A DNA stretch of 12,785 nucleotides from Jimgerdemannia flammicorona (taxonomy: Eukaryota; Mucoromycota; Endogonomycetes; Endogonales; Endogonaceae): contig RBNI01005283.1 in assembly GCA_003990745.1 (NCBI GenBank), positions 1-12,785 on the forward strand. The letters are read 5' to 3'. Made by a program: the position numbers and the translations under genes. Shown in pieces: positions 1 to 8,480 of the stretch. Numbering within the stretch: the stretch's first letter is position 1; each line of letters starts with the position of its first letter. The notes beneath the pieces are model-generated. The model worked only from the letters and a program-made list of their open reading frames with translations. It did no database searches and was not told where the DNA came from.

Positions 1-1168
1 TTTAATGGACTCATATCCTGCAGATTCTTATTGGAAGGGAACCTAGACTATATAGGCCAAAACCCTCCCCCACCACCCACCAAGCACTGCCCCCCCATTA
101 ACCTAGACTAGCTATTGTCCAGTAGCTTGACCATATCAGGTGCAGCAGGGTCTATATTGATCCATATCTCATTCTGCACACCATGCTCTCCCTACCACTA
201 GGGGAAACCCAACCATATGCCAATGACTGAAAGTGTATACCTGAGAACCCAACGTATGTACAAGGCCATGCCCGAGCCAAATAGAATAGCCCCTGCTACC
301 CCAAAGAGAATGACAGGTAAAGAAAAACTCTCATCAAAGCACAACATGGTGGGTAGGGCCTGGTTCTCCCAGTTGAGGTGAGTAAAGAACTTACACGTGA
401 GGCAAGAGGAAACCCCCAATACCTCACTACTCAAGCTTGCAGGCCTTGATCACATTGCTGTATCAGCTCTCAGTTCCAGTTGAGTGTAGCCAAGATGCCT
501 GAAGTGGGTAGCCTCGGGCCCCCCGATCCCTCCTAACAACTGGGGCCCAACTCTGCTGACTGCCAAAAGAAGCTGAGAGTGACACCTACTACCTAACTGT
601 GCCGCACCAATCAAAAGACCCCACTGAAGCAGCACCTGCCCCAGCCCCAAACCACCCCTAGCCTGGCACCCTACTGGTTCACTGTTATCGCCCTTCCTCC
701 TATCTGTGATGGCCATCTCCCCTCCCATCCCAACACCACCTGAAAAACAGTCACCTATGCCAGAACCGTGCTTGCCAGGAAGCTCACCAAAGCCAGAGGG
801 CCCCACCATAGGCACCGAGGACCTGCAGGTAACCTACACTGAGCACTTGATGCCCAAGGTCAGCCGACTCTGTATGTAGTCCAAGACATACTGAGACAAC
901 TCTTTGTTGGTGATGGCAAAAGGAAGAAGGTGCTACACTAAAATGGGTATACCCCAGATACAGCTGAAGGTACTAGAATCTATGAAAAAGTGGAGGAAGC
1001 ACTGATCCAACACTGATAAAGGGGCAACTCATCACCATTACCCTCCTCCCATCATGCCCCTGCAGGCACAGCAAACCAACTCGAGGTAGAGGGGGTAATA
1101 ATAGGGGAAAGGGGACTCGGAAGGTCGCCTACCAAACCTTGTGACTAGTAAGGTAGCGGAGAAAGGAG
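1..1168 (-). mobile_element. Poly(A) retroposon, copy 1 (3' tail at window start)
   Basis: This is one of three related GC-rich copies in the window (also 3920-5112 and 11623-12785), here on the minus strand. Its 5' end (CTCCTTTCTC on the minus strand) is at 1168 and its 3' end at about position 1, where TTT is the start of the poly(A) tail as read on the plus strand. Copies align end to end without large gaps and differ mostly by transitions. No reverse transcriptase, LTR or terminal inverted repeat is visible, so it looks like a non-autonomous element copied by another element's machinery. I found no convincing Pol III A or B box, so calling it a SINE is not justified; a retrotransposed Pol II transcript family is equally possible. 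It interrupts a minus-strand coding relic to its right. Confidence 0.8.
28..106 (-). other. Invariant G-rich 3' block of retroposon copy 1
   Basis: These 79 bases, read on the minus strand, are identical to 4984-5062 and 12687-12765. They hold a run of seven G, then several GG to GGGGG runs, a TATATAG segment and the start of the AATAA(A) signal. TCTAGGTT occurs on both sides of the G-rich part in copies 1 and 2. In this copy the signal reads AATAAG rather than AATAAA. Confidence 0.85.
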
Positions 1169-2150
1169 TCCTCAGATATCTCTTTCACTCTTGAGACCTT
1201 ATACTCTACCAGGTCCCATTTTAGCACTATAGATCAGTCCTTTTCTTTCCTAATATTCTTCTTACCTACCAGTCTCACTCTGATATCTATATCACTTATC
1301 TAGAACTCTATACTCTCTCAGATCCAGAAGTCAATATCTATAACATTTCTATACTCCTTGGTGATATCTATAATGAATCTTCTGGCCTTCTTCTTCTTCA
1401 CTATTGACACATTAGCCACTACTAGCTAAACTACTTAAAGATTCTAGCATAAGTATCTAGCTATAGAAATCACTATCCCTCTCACCACTATCTCTTTTTC
1501 CAATGCTCCCAGTATTAAATCCTCCTCCTCAAAGCCCATCTCCACTCCTTTCAGCCTCTTTAAGAACTTTATTAAGACTGCTCTCTTTAACTTCTAGGCT
1601 AGAAGTCCCAGAACTATTTTTGCCATAACTACCTAGTCCTGAAAGTGCAAATTCAGATACTGATTTCTTGAGTAATAGTGCTACCATTAGACCTATTACA
1701 CTATTAGCCAAGTCCTCAGATCTTATGCCACTCCTCTGCCCAGACTCATTATCAGCTATTATATCTAGATTTTTTTTTCCAGATTAGTAGTTTTCTCTCT
1801 ATCAATAGTCCTCTCCCCACCCTTCCAGATGCTATTCTCTCAGTTCAGCTATCACTACTATCCAGAGCCACTCTTCTAGGCTCTACAGTCTTAATCTTTC
1901 TCTTGCCTCTCATAGCCATCTCTCCAAGTCTATCAATAGATGCTCAGCCTTAATCTTATTAGCAAAGCTCACTCTCTCAGTTCTCTATCTACTAGCTCTA
2001 CTATTTCTACCTCTATATCTATCTGAAAAAGAGCCCAACAGACTCTCTCTTAAGTTATTACTTCTCTCTACATACTACTAGTTGAATGCACTAAAGCTGT
2101 CCTGCCCAGTATACTCTTCAGATTACTCATTGGTCTCTATATTATTATTA
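1169..2150 (-). pseudogene. Unidentified minus-strand coding relic, cut by retroposon copy 1
   Basis: The plus strand is strongly pyrimidine-rich, and the minus strand reads as decayed protein sequence. From about 1432 down to 1169 one frame gives a charged product (for example RRFIIDITKEYRNVIDIDF) with three internal stops; it stops abruptly at the retroposon junction. A second frame, 1711-1529 and somewhat upstream, is open for 60 codons, rich in Ser, Lys and Glu, and holds a hydrophobic stretch near its start. Further fragments lie in 1800-2100 in shifted frames; an A9 run on the minus strand near 1770-1778 is a likely slippage point. I recognise no family, zinc knuckle or catalytic motif. 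It could be the gag or accessory ORF of a retroelement, or a host gene fragment. The extent is approximate. Confidence 0.35.
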
Positions 2151-2424
2151 CTCTTTCTCCAAAAGTTATATTGAAAGAGTTGTTAGAAGTTTGTATAACT
2201 CTAATTATAGTAGAGAAAGACTCTAATATAGAAATTTCCTTTACTGTGAACATTATATCTAGAATATTATCAGTGAAACTATTATTACTTTTATGAATTT
2301 TAGATAGAATTTTACATAAAATAACTTATTACTTAGTGGTATATTTAATAGCAGAATTAGTATATAAATCTATATAAATAACTTAGTATTTTAGAGTGAA
2401 TAAACCTCAGTCAGTTAAGAAGTC
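2151..2424. other. AT-rich spacer, no gene recognised
   Basis: This AT-rich stretch lies between the minus-strand relic and the part of Gypsy element B that can be aligned with element A. It may contain more decayed Gypsy integrase sequence (there are weak similarities to 7730-7790), but I could not establish a convincing alignment. Confidence 0.4.
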
Positions 2425-3425
2425 AGTTTAATTAAAAAAAATAAGTCTTCTTTATATACTCTTTCTTTCTTCACATAAATTTTAAAATTCACTATACTTA
2501 CATAGTTATGCATCTACTATATTATAATAGATAGAGAAATAGAATTCTTAAACCAGCTCTTTGAGATTCTTTATAAGAAGTATACGATTTAATATATTTG
2601 AACTAGTGCTCTCAACAAATCAAATTGAATCAAATCAAAGGTCTAATTTAATTTAAGATTTAATTTAAACTCTATTTTTTGAAATATAATAACTTAATAA
2701 AAATATGTTCAAATATAATAATCTTTAACTTGTTAGATTTTTCTATATAAGAGAAATCTAACGAGCTAAAGATTATTAAATTTAAATATATTTTCATTGA
2801 GTTATTATATTAAAAAAAAATAGAGTTTGAATTGGACTCTCAATTTAATTCAATTTGAATTAATTTGATTTATTTAGGAGTACTAAGCTTATTATTCTCA
2901 GAGAAATAGATAAATAGAAAGAACTAATAAAACTCTCAAGAATATTATTATCAAGATCTGTGATAATATAAAAATTGAAACTACTATCTACTAATAATAT
3001 TATCTGCTCTTTGAGATATATAATTATAAGGTATCCACTGTGTCTCTCAGGAATTACTATTTAGAGAAAAAGGTTTTAAAAGAATTATATTATCTAATAG
3101 AAATACAGTATAGAAATGAGTGAATATCAAAATATAAAGATTGTACCAAATAAGAAAGAAGACCAAGAATTATATAATTAAGATATAGAAATAATTTTCA
3201 AGCTCTTGGAAATTATCAAAATAAGAGATAAAGTTCTAATATATTGAAATATAATAGAAGATTTATAATTATAAAAACTAGAGTCTAAGTAGAAAAAACT
3301 CTATTTTGTATAAAATATAAAAAAAAACTACCTTTTGACTATAAAAACTATTAAATATAATTATTCTTACTATTATTTATTAAAATTAACTTAAGAAGTA
3401 TTATAGTTAACCAATAAAATACTAC
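2425..3425 (+). pseudogene. Ty3/Gypsy integrase relic (element B), split by a MITE
   Basis: This is a heavily decayed plus-strand copy of the integrase region that is better preserved at about 7790-8480 in element A. Colinear matches run through the segment before the second catalytic Asp, across the D,D35,E interval (2535-2603, continuing at 2886), through the helical segment after the catalytic Glu (2886-3010), and into the C-terminal domain with its GPF/Y-like part (3216-3420). The reading frame is riddled with TAA, TAG and TGA and the base composition is extremely AT-rich, so it encodes nothing now. The homology is interrupted exactly by the palindromic element at 2606-2883. No reverse transcriptase of this copy is visible upstream, so it is 5' truncated or decayed beyond recognition. 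It belongs to a family related to A but is more diverged than A and older. Confidence 0.75.
2606..2883. mobile_element. Palindromic MITE / foldback element with TA target duplication
   Basis: The element is almost entirely an inverted repeat: the left arm 2606-2744 pairs with the right arm 2750-2883 around a centre near 2747 (AGATTTTTCT / AGAGAAATCT). The ends read GTGCTC and GAGTAC, each flanked by TA (2604-2605 and 2884-2885). If the element and one TA are removed, the flanks rejoin in register with the uninterrupted integrase of element A near 7930-7945, so an ancestral empty site is represented in the window. TA duplication and short terminal inverted repeats fit a non-autonomous Tc1/mariner/pogo-type element, but the superfamily is inferred. 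There is no coding capacity. The transcript would form a hairpin of about 135 bp per arm. Confidence 0.82.
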
Positions 3426-3429
3426 TATA

Positions 3430-3919
3430 GTCCTCAAGATTACTAGTACTACCCAGTAAGTTATAAAAAGATAATAGTATCTACTAAGCTATTAGCTATA
3501 GAGAAATCCTTTGATAGTATTAAAAGTATTATATAGACTCATCTATTATAAATTTCATACTTTAGAGTCTATTAATACTATATAGAGTTTTAAGAATACT
3601 TTAAGTTGGAACAACTACTGAACCAAAAATTATATATAACCAAAGAAGAGTAGATTGCTAAATATCAGATATATAAAAAGATACTATTGAGAAATAGTAA
3701 TTGAGCAAATAATATAGTATAAGAATATATAGCTTATAAAAGTCTAAAAGTTTAAATAAAGTGATTTAGAGATAAAATCACTTATTTAGAAGAAAGTTAT
3801 AATAGTTAATTCAAATTAGAAATATGAATTAGAGAATAGATATTTAATTATAATATCTTAATTTATTTTTCAATATAGTATAAAATTATAGTTAGATAAT
3901 AGTTATATAATCTCACCAG
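3430..3919 (+). pseudogene. AT-rich coding relic downstream of element B integrase
   Basis: After the integrase homology ends near 3420 the sequence stays very AT-rich. One plus-strand frame from about 3455 to 3910 can be read with stops that are mostly TAA or TAG and residues dominated by Lys, Ile, Leu, Glu and Tyr, which would suit a helical protein. It does not match the sequence following the integrase of element A. It could be the C-terminal part of element B pol, an upstream piece of element A, or simply biased AT-rich DNA that looks open by composition. Confidence 0.25.
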
Positions 3920-4983
3920 CTCCTTTCTCTGCTACCTTACCAGTCACAAGATTTGGTAGGTGACCTTCTGAGTCCCCTTTCCCCTATTATTACCCCCTCT
4001 ACCTCGGGTTGGTTTGCTGTACCTGCAGGGGTATGGTGGGAGGAGGGCAATGGTGATGAGTTGCCCTTTTATCAGTATCAGATCAGTGCTTCCTCCACTT
4101 TTTCATGGATTCTGATGCCTTCAGCTGCATCTGGAGTGTACCCATTTTGGTGCAGCGTCTTTTTCCTTTTGCCATTGCCAACAAGAAGTTGTCTCAGTGT
4201 GTCTTGGGCTACATAGGGAGTCAGCTGACCTTGGGTGTTAAGTGCTCAGTATAGGTTACCTGCAGATCCTCGGTATATATGGTGGAGCCCTCTGGCTTTA
4301 GTGAGCTTCCCGGCAAGCATAGTTCTGGTGTAGGTGACTGCTTTTCAGGTGTTGTCAGGATGGGAGGGAAGATGGCCATTACAGATAGGAGAAAGAGCGA
4401 TAATGGTGAACCAGTAGGGTGCCAGGCTGGGGGCAGTCATCGGGGCTGAGGCAGGTGCTGCTTCAGTGGGGCCTTTTGATTGGTGCGGCACAGTTAGGTG
4501 GTAGGTGTTACTCTCAGCTTCTTTTGGTGGTTAGCGGGGTTGGGCCCCAGTCATCAGGGGGGGTCGGGGGGCCTGAGGCTATCCATTTCAGGCATCTTGG
4601 CTGCACTCAACTGGAACTAAGAGCTGATATGGTAACATGATCAAGGCCTGCAGGCTTGAGTAGTGGGGTATTGGGGGTCTCCTCCCGCCTCATGTGTAAG
4701 TCCTTTACTCACCTTGACTGAGAGAACTAGGCCCTACCCACCGTGTTGTGCTTTGATGAGGGTTTTTCTTTGCTTATCATCCTCTTTAGGGTGGCAGGGG
4801 CTATTTTATTTGGCTCGGGCATGACCTTATACATATGTTGGGTTCTCGGGCATATGCTTTCAGTCGTTAGTATATGGCTGGGTTTTTCCTGGTAGTAGAG
4901 AGAGCATGGTGTACAGAATGAGGTGCAGGCCAATACAGGCCCTGCTGTATCTGGCATAGTCAAGCTGCTGGACAATATTTAGT

Positions 4984-5062
4984 CTAGGTTAATGGGGGGG
5001 CAGTGCTTGGTGGGTGGTGGGGGAGGGTTTTGGCCTATATAGTCTAGGTTCCCTTCCAATAA
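4984..5062 (+). other. Invariant G-rich 3' block of retroposon copy 2
   Basis: The block is identical over 79 bases to the same region of copies 1 and 3. Here the G runs (seven G, then GGG, GGGGG and GGG within about 35 bases) could form an RNA or DNA G-quadruplex. TAGTCTAGGTT occurs at 4980-4990 and again at 5040-5050, flanking the G-rich part. Confidence 0.85.
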
Positions 5063-5112
5063 AAATCCACAAGACATGAGTCTGTTAAAAAAAAAAAAAA
5101 AAAAAAAAAAAA
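5058..5112 (+). terminator. Polyadenylation signal and A26 tail of copy 2
   Basis: AATAAA at 5058-5063 is followed after 23 bases by an uninterrupted run of 26 A at 5087-5112. This is the usual arrangement of a retrotransposed polyadenylated RNA. A run this long suggests that the insertion is relatively recent, because such tails decay quickly. Confidence 0.85.
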
Positions 5113-5292
5113 GTTATAGTGTATAAGAATAAAAGTAAGACAACTAAGCTCACAGATGAGCAGTAGTACAACAAGATTATTAATAGCTATACTCCTCAAG
5201 AAAGATGCCCCTATGGTATCAGGATATAGTATTCTGAACATCTAAATGACTACTAGTCTTATATCAGTGAAGTCAGAAAAATCTGTCAATAA
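5113..5292 (+). pseudogene. Upstream coding relic of element A (possible gag end)
   Basis: In the same frame as the dUTPase ORF the sequence from just after the poly(A) tail to 5292 reads as basic, Tyr- and Lys-rich protein. It is broken by four stop codons, three TAG and one TAA. It could be the end of gag or a linker. No CCHC zinc knuckle and no aspartic protease signature (DTGA or DSGA) is seen. Confidence 0.35.
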
Positions 5293-5943
5293 AGATACAA
5301 GCAAGAAGCAGCTGAAGCAAAAAAAAAAGCTGAAGAAGATGATCAGCCCCCAGAGCTTCAAGTTGATAGTGATGATGAGGAAGAACAAGAATCAGATATC
5401 ACATTCAAGATCAAGAAGTTTTACTCTGAAGCCAAGATCCCAGAATATAAAACTAAAGAAGCCATAGAAATGAACCTTGCTAGCATTCAAGATGCTATTC
5501 TTGAACTACAAACCACTACTCTACTTGGCACTAGAATTGGAGTCAAGTTACCAAAAAACCATACCAGAATTATCAAAACCAAAAACAATCTGGTCAAGAG
5601 TGAAATCTCAGTTGAAGGAGAAGTTATTGATCCTGATTACACTGGTGAGATCTTCCTTATAGTCAGGAATCATAACCTCACCACCCCATTCAAAGTCAAG
5701 AAGTATGACAGGATTGGCCAGATACTGATCTATGAAGTTAAGAAGCCTAAGATCACTGAAGCCATTGAACTCATCAAGACTAAGAGAGGACAACAAGACT
5801 TTGGATCTACTGGAAGAGAAGCCTATACTGCTACCAAGATTACTAAACTTGAGTATAAGAAAGATAAGAACCAGAATAAGCACACATATACTATTGGAGA
5901 AAACTTTCCTCTAGAAGAATATCTTCTCAAGATCCTGTATTAG
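5293..5943 (+). pseudogene. dUTPase domain of element A polyprotein, decayed active site
   Basis: This open segment of 216 codons begins after a TAA; the 157-residue part from ATG 5470 is numbered here. An acidic, Lys/Glu-rich linker (5293-5460) precedes a trimeric dUTPase fold. The order of motifs is clear: a motif 1 remnant (EMNLAS, where family members have Asp before Leu), a motif 2 remnant near residues 38-44 (KNN where RSG or RSS is expected), motif 3 around residues 50-61 (VIDPDYTGEI, catalytic Asp54 and the Tyr present), motif 4 (YDRIGQ, residues 79-84, usually GDRIAQ) and motif 5 (RGQQDFGSTG, residues 106-115). The family hydrolyses dUTP to dUMP and pyrophosphate, limiting uracil in cDNA. 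Loss of the motif 2 Ser and the motif 1 Asp makes activity unlikely. The frame continues into reverse transcriptase past a TAG at 5941, so it was part of pol rather than a separate gene. Confidence 0.85.
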
Positions 5944-6840
5944 AATGAAGGAATACTCACTACAGACTTCAGAGACATCTATAATCAAGAACCTAAGTAC
6001 TACTATAAAGTTGACACTAGCAACACCAAGTCCATCTACTAGAAAGCCAGATCCATACCACCTGTCTATAGAGAATAGCTGTGAGCAGAACTCAAGAAAA
6101 TAGAATTGGCTGATATCATTAAGCAAGCTATCAGTCTCTGGGCTTCACCCATTGTCCTCACTCTAAAGAAAGGAAACAAGTCTGAAGAGTTCATCCCAAA
6201 ACTCTGTATTGATTACAGAAAGCTCAATACAATCACTAAGAAGGATAGACAGCTCTTGTTAAATATTTAAGAAATTCTTACTATTCTTGGAAGTAAAGTC
6301 AAATATTACACTAACTTGGATCTGTTCTCAAGCTTCCATCAGATCAGTCTCACTCAAGATACTAGTGAGAAATCTGCCTTCATCACACCTGATGCCATCT
6401 ATGTCTATCTACAAATACTATTTGGAATATGTAATACATAAGTTTTCAGTGAATAATGAATAGAGTGTTTAACAATAAAATCGGAAAATGGCTCTTTGTC
6501 TATATTGATAATATAATTATTTTCAGTAAAACTGTATGGAAATATATCAACTACATATAGCTAGCCCTCAAGAAGCTCAAGAAGTATAACCTCTATATCA
6601 AGCCCAAGAAGTATAAGTTTATAGCTCAAGAAATCACCTACCTAGGATACATCATCAATCAGACTGGAATTTATACAGACTCTATAAAGATTTAGGCTAT
6701 TGCAGCCTATCCAAGACCCAGAACAACTACAGAAGTCCATGCCTTCCTCAGACAGACCTCCTACTATAGAAGATTTATCAAAGGATACTTTAATATTACA
6801 GTACCTATATATGAGCTACTAAAGAAGGAGATTAAGTTTA
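5941..6840 (+). pseudogene. Reverse transcriptase domain of element A pol
   Basis: The usual Gypsy reverse transcriptase landmarks can be read: SLWASPIVLTLKK near 6140-6178, CIDYRKLN at about 6208-6231, NLDLFSSFHQI (motif A, Asp codon 6319-6321) and FGIC near 6421. A frameshift at about 6440 moves the reading frame. Motif C is then VYIDN at 6498-6512, where the second Asp of the usual DD pair reads Asn (AAT). Downstream, TYLGYII near 6640 and the segment up to 6840 match the thumb and connection region. At least eight in-frame stops occur, most of them TAG where Trp or Gln is expected. The enzyme would copy element RNA into DNA in the cytoplasmic virus-like particle; this copy cannot. Confidence 0.9.
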
Positions 6841-7290
6841 AATAGACTAAAGAATATCAATGAACTCAAGATCAAGTTGACCCAAGCACTCATTCTTAGA
6901 AGACCAGATTGGAACCTAGAGTTCATCCTATAGACAAATGAAGTACTATAGGACTTAAAGCAGTGCTAGCTCAGAAGAAATAGACATAAATATATCATCT
7001 CCTATGTAAGCTGAGGTATTCATAGAGCAGAACAGAACTATAAGTTATATAAGCTTGAATACTTAGCAGTAGTCTAGGCAGTAGACAAGTTCCACTACTA
7101 CCTAGCTAAAAAATACTTTACCATTCAAACAGATCATTCTGCTCTTACCTGGCTATTTCATATTCTGAAATGTAAAGAAATATATACTAGATAGATCTAT
7201 AAACAATAAGAGTATGACTGTACTATCAAACACTACCCAGGAAGAACCAATGTTAATATTGATGCACTCTTAAAGATATTTCAAAATATC
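6841..7290 (+). pseudogene. RNase H domain of element A pol
   Basis: The segment continues the reverse transcriptase with a connection (LTQALILRRPDW, about 6877-6912), then the first RNase H motif, where the catalytic Asp codon at 6937-6939 now reads Asn and a frameshift follows. Next come a YIISYVS strand (near 6990), the Glu-containing LEYLAVV segment (about 7051) and TDHSALTWL near 7130-7157 with its Asp intact. The tail HYPGRTNVNIDALL (about 7231-7270) is the typical tether before integrase. Stops replace expected Gln and Trp (for instance the TAG in LAVV*AV). The domain degrades the RNA strand of the cDNA hybrid in functional relatives. Confidence 0.88.
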
Positions 7291-8480
7291 TCTATCAAGA
7301 CTATTCAATATGAATAAGAAGCTATACTATGGATTAATTAGCTATCTTGGACAGTGGAAGATATCCAACTATCTCAAACCCTGGACTATCACTATTATCA
7401 ATCAGACTTGGAAACAATTCAAACTAGATAATACTATACTCAGAAAGGTGAAAAGCTTGCCATACTTAAATACAAGAAGTATCAAGTAAGAATACTTAGA
7501 AGGAACCAATATATATAATAAGATAAAAAGAACTATATAGTGGCCTAAGATGGAAGAAAATCTGTGCCAATTTGTCAAAGAGTGTAATAAGTACTAAAAA
7601 TGGAAATAAGATCAGTAAGATCAGGCACCTGAGTCATCAAGAATTGAACCTATCTCCTTCCACCATATCACAATAGAAATCATTAGACTACTACTAGTAA
7701 CTCTATCAGGAAACTACTATATTATAGTTATTATAGATCTCTTTATCAAATAGATAGAAACAGGAGTATTATAAGAAGTCAATGTCCTCTCTATTGCTAA
7801 CTTCCTATATCAAGAAATCATCTACTGCTACAAGATATCAAGGCAAATTATCAAAGACTTTAGTACAGAATTTGTCAACAGATCCTATGAGATAATATAT
7901 CAGAAATATAAGATTCAGTATATTAAGACTACTGTATATCACTCTCAAGGAAATGGATAGACAGAAAGAATCAATAAGACTCTTAAAAACATCTTGGCTA
8001 AGATCTCAGATATATATGAGAATTGGGATAACTATCTCTCAACTGCCCTCTCTGTTCTACAAGACATATAGTCATAGAGTACATACTTTACTTCAAGAGA
8101 ACTGCTCTTTAGTGAAGAAGATTCTGGTAGAATCTTAGCTACAAATCTAGATCTAACTTGGTGACAGATTGACTCAGAAATCTAGAGACTATACTAAATC
8201 AGAAAGAAGGTAGAAGATTACATCATCAAGTCATAAGTACTAATAAGGAAGAATGTGGAAAAGAATCACAAAACTCTAGAACCCATTAAAATCAGAGAAA
8301 AGATCCTACTATATCAAAATATAATAGAAGCCTCATAGTCATGAAAAGAGAAGCTCAAATGGAAAAGACCCTTCTATGTGTAAGATATTAAGAAAACTAC
8401 CTTCTGGCTTAGAAAACTCTCAGAGACCATACTGCCTACCATGGTATATAGGAACAGACTCAAGAAATATTATGAACCTA
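7291..8480 (+). pseudogene. Integrase of element A pol, D,D35,E core with one Asp lost
   Basis: The zinc-binding end survives as FVKECNKY near 7571-7594, where the second Cys of CxxC reads Tyr. In the same frame the core follows: ITIEIIRLLL near 7670 (the first catalytic Asp is probably the Glu codon at 7676-7678), VIIDLFIK near 7720, the second catalytic Asp at 7856-7858 (KDFSTEF) and the catalytic Glu at 7964-7966 in G*TERINK. The last two are separated by exactly 35 codons, the diagnostic D35E spacing. After shifted frames, the C-terminal domain runs 8288-8480 with a GPF/Y-like element (KWKRPFYV) ending in RLKKYYEP. I see no clear chromodomain immediately after it. Element B carries the same region. 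Confidence 0.88.

Larger units (their letters stand above)
3920..5112 (+). mobile_element. Poly(A) retroposon, copy 2 (complete, with tail)
   Basis: This is the only copy complete at both ends inside the window. The body is 3920-5086 (1167 bp), beginning CTCCTTTCTC, followed by 26 A residues at 5087-5112. AATAAA lies at 5058-5063, about 24 bases before the tail, as in a polyadenylated Pol II transcript. It is much more GC-rich than its surroundings and keeps about a dozen CpG dinucleotides, unlike the Gypsy sequence on its right. AGTTATA occurs at 3901-3907 and again right after the tail (5112-5118, sharing the last A), a possible target site duplication. That would leave 12 extra bases between the first copy and the shared 5' end, so it is only suggestive. 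Short ORFs on both strands are not conserved as proteins between copies. Confidence 0.85.

Noticed and set aside
198..434. A short hydrophobic ORF in the sense strand of the retroposon (copy 1), with the same frame open at 4731-4895 and 12434-12595
   Set aside because: The frame is open in all copies for about 50 codons and looks like two membrane spans, but the ATG in copy 1 is GTG in the others and substitutions are largely amino-acid changing, so there is no sign of selection on a protein.
450..815. A 121-codon Gly-rich ORF on the minus strand of copy 1
   Set aside because: The same frame has stops in copies 2 and 3 and its composition reflects G-rich DNA. No domain was recognised.
4690..4725. 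Possible short intron in the retroposon (GTAAGT followed by CTCAC and AG)
   Set aside because: The motif is present in all copies, which would be odd for a spliced source RNA, and the length of about 30 bases is too short for a normal intron.
4727..4975. Antisense ORFs of 82 codons at 4727-4975 and 12430-12678
   Set aside because: They lie opposite the sense-strand frame above, and their similarity follows from the DNA similarity of the copies. Copy 1 does not keep the same full ORF.
5246..5467. ORF rich in Lys and Ser overlapping the start of the dUTPase frame
   Set aside because: It is an out-of-frame shadow; the dUTPase frame is already open over this region and encodes the acidic linker.
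5113..5470. Retroviral-type aspartic protease upstream of the dUTPase
   Set aside because: No DTGA or DSGA signature or ILG partner motif could be read in any frame; it may lie in lost upstream sequence.
5608..5883. Minus-strand ORF opposite the dUTPase
   Set aside because: Shadow of the dUTPase coding strand, without independent support.
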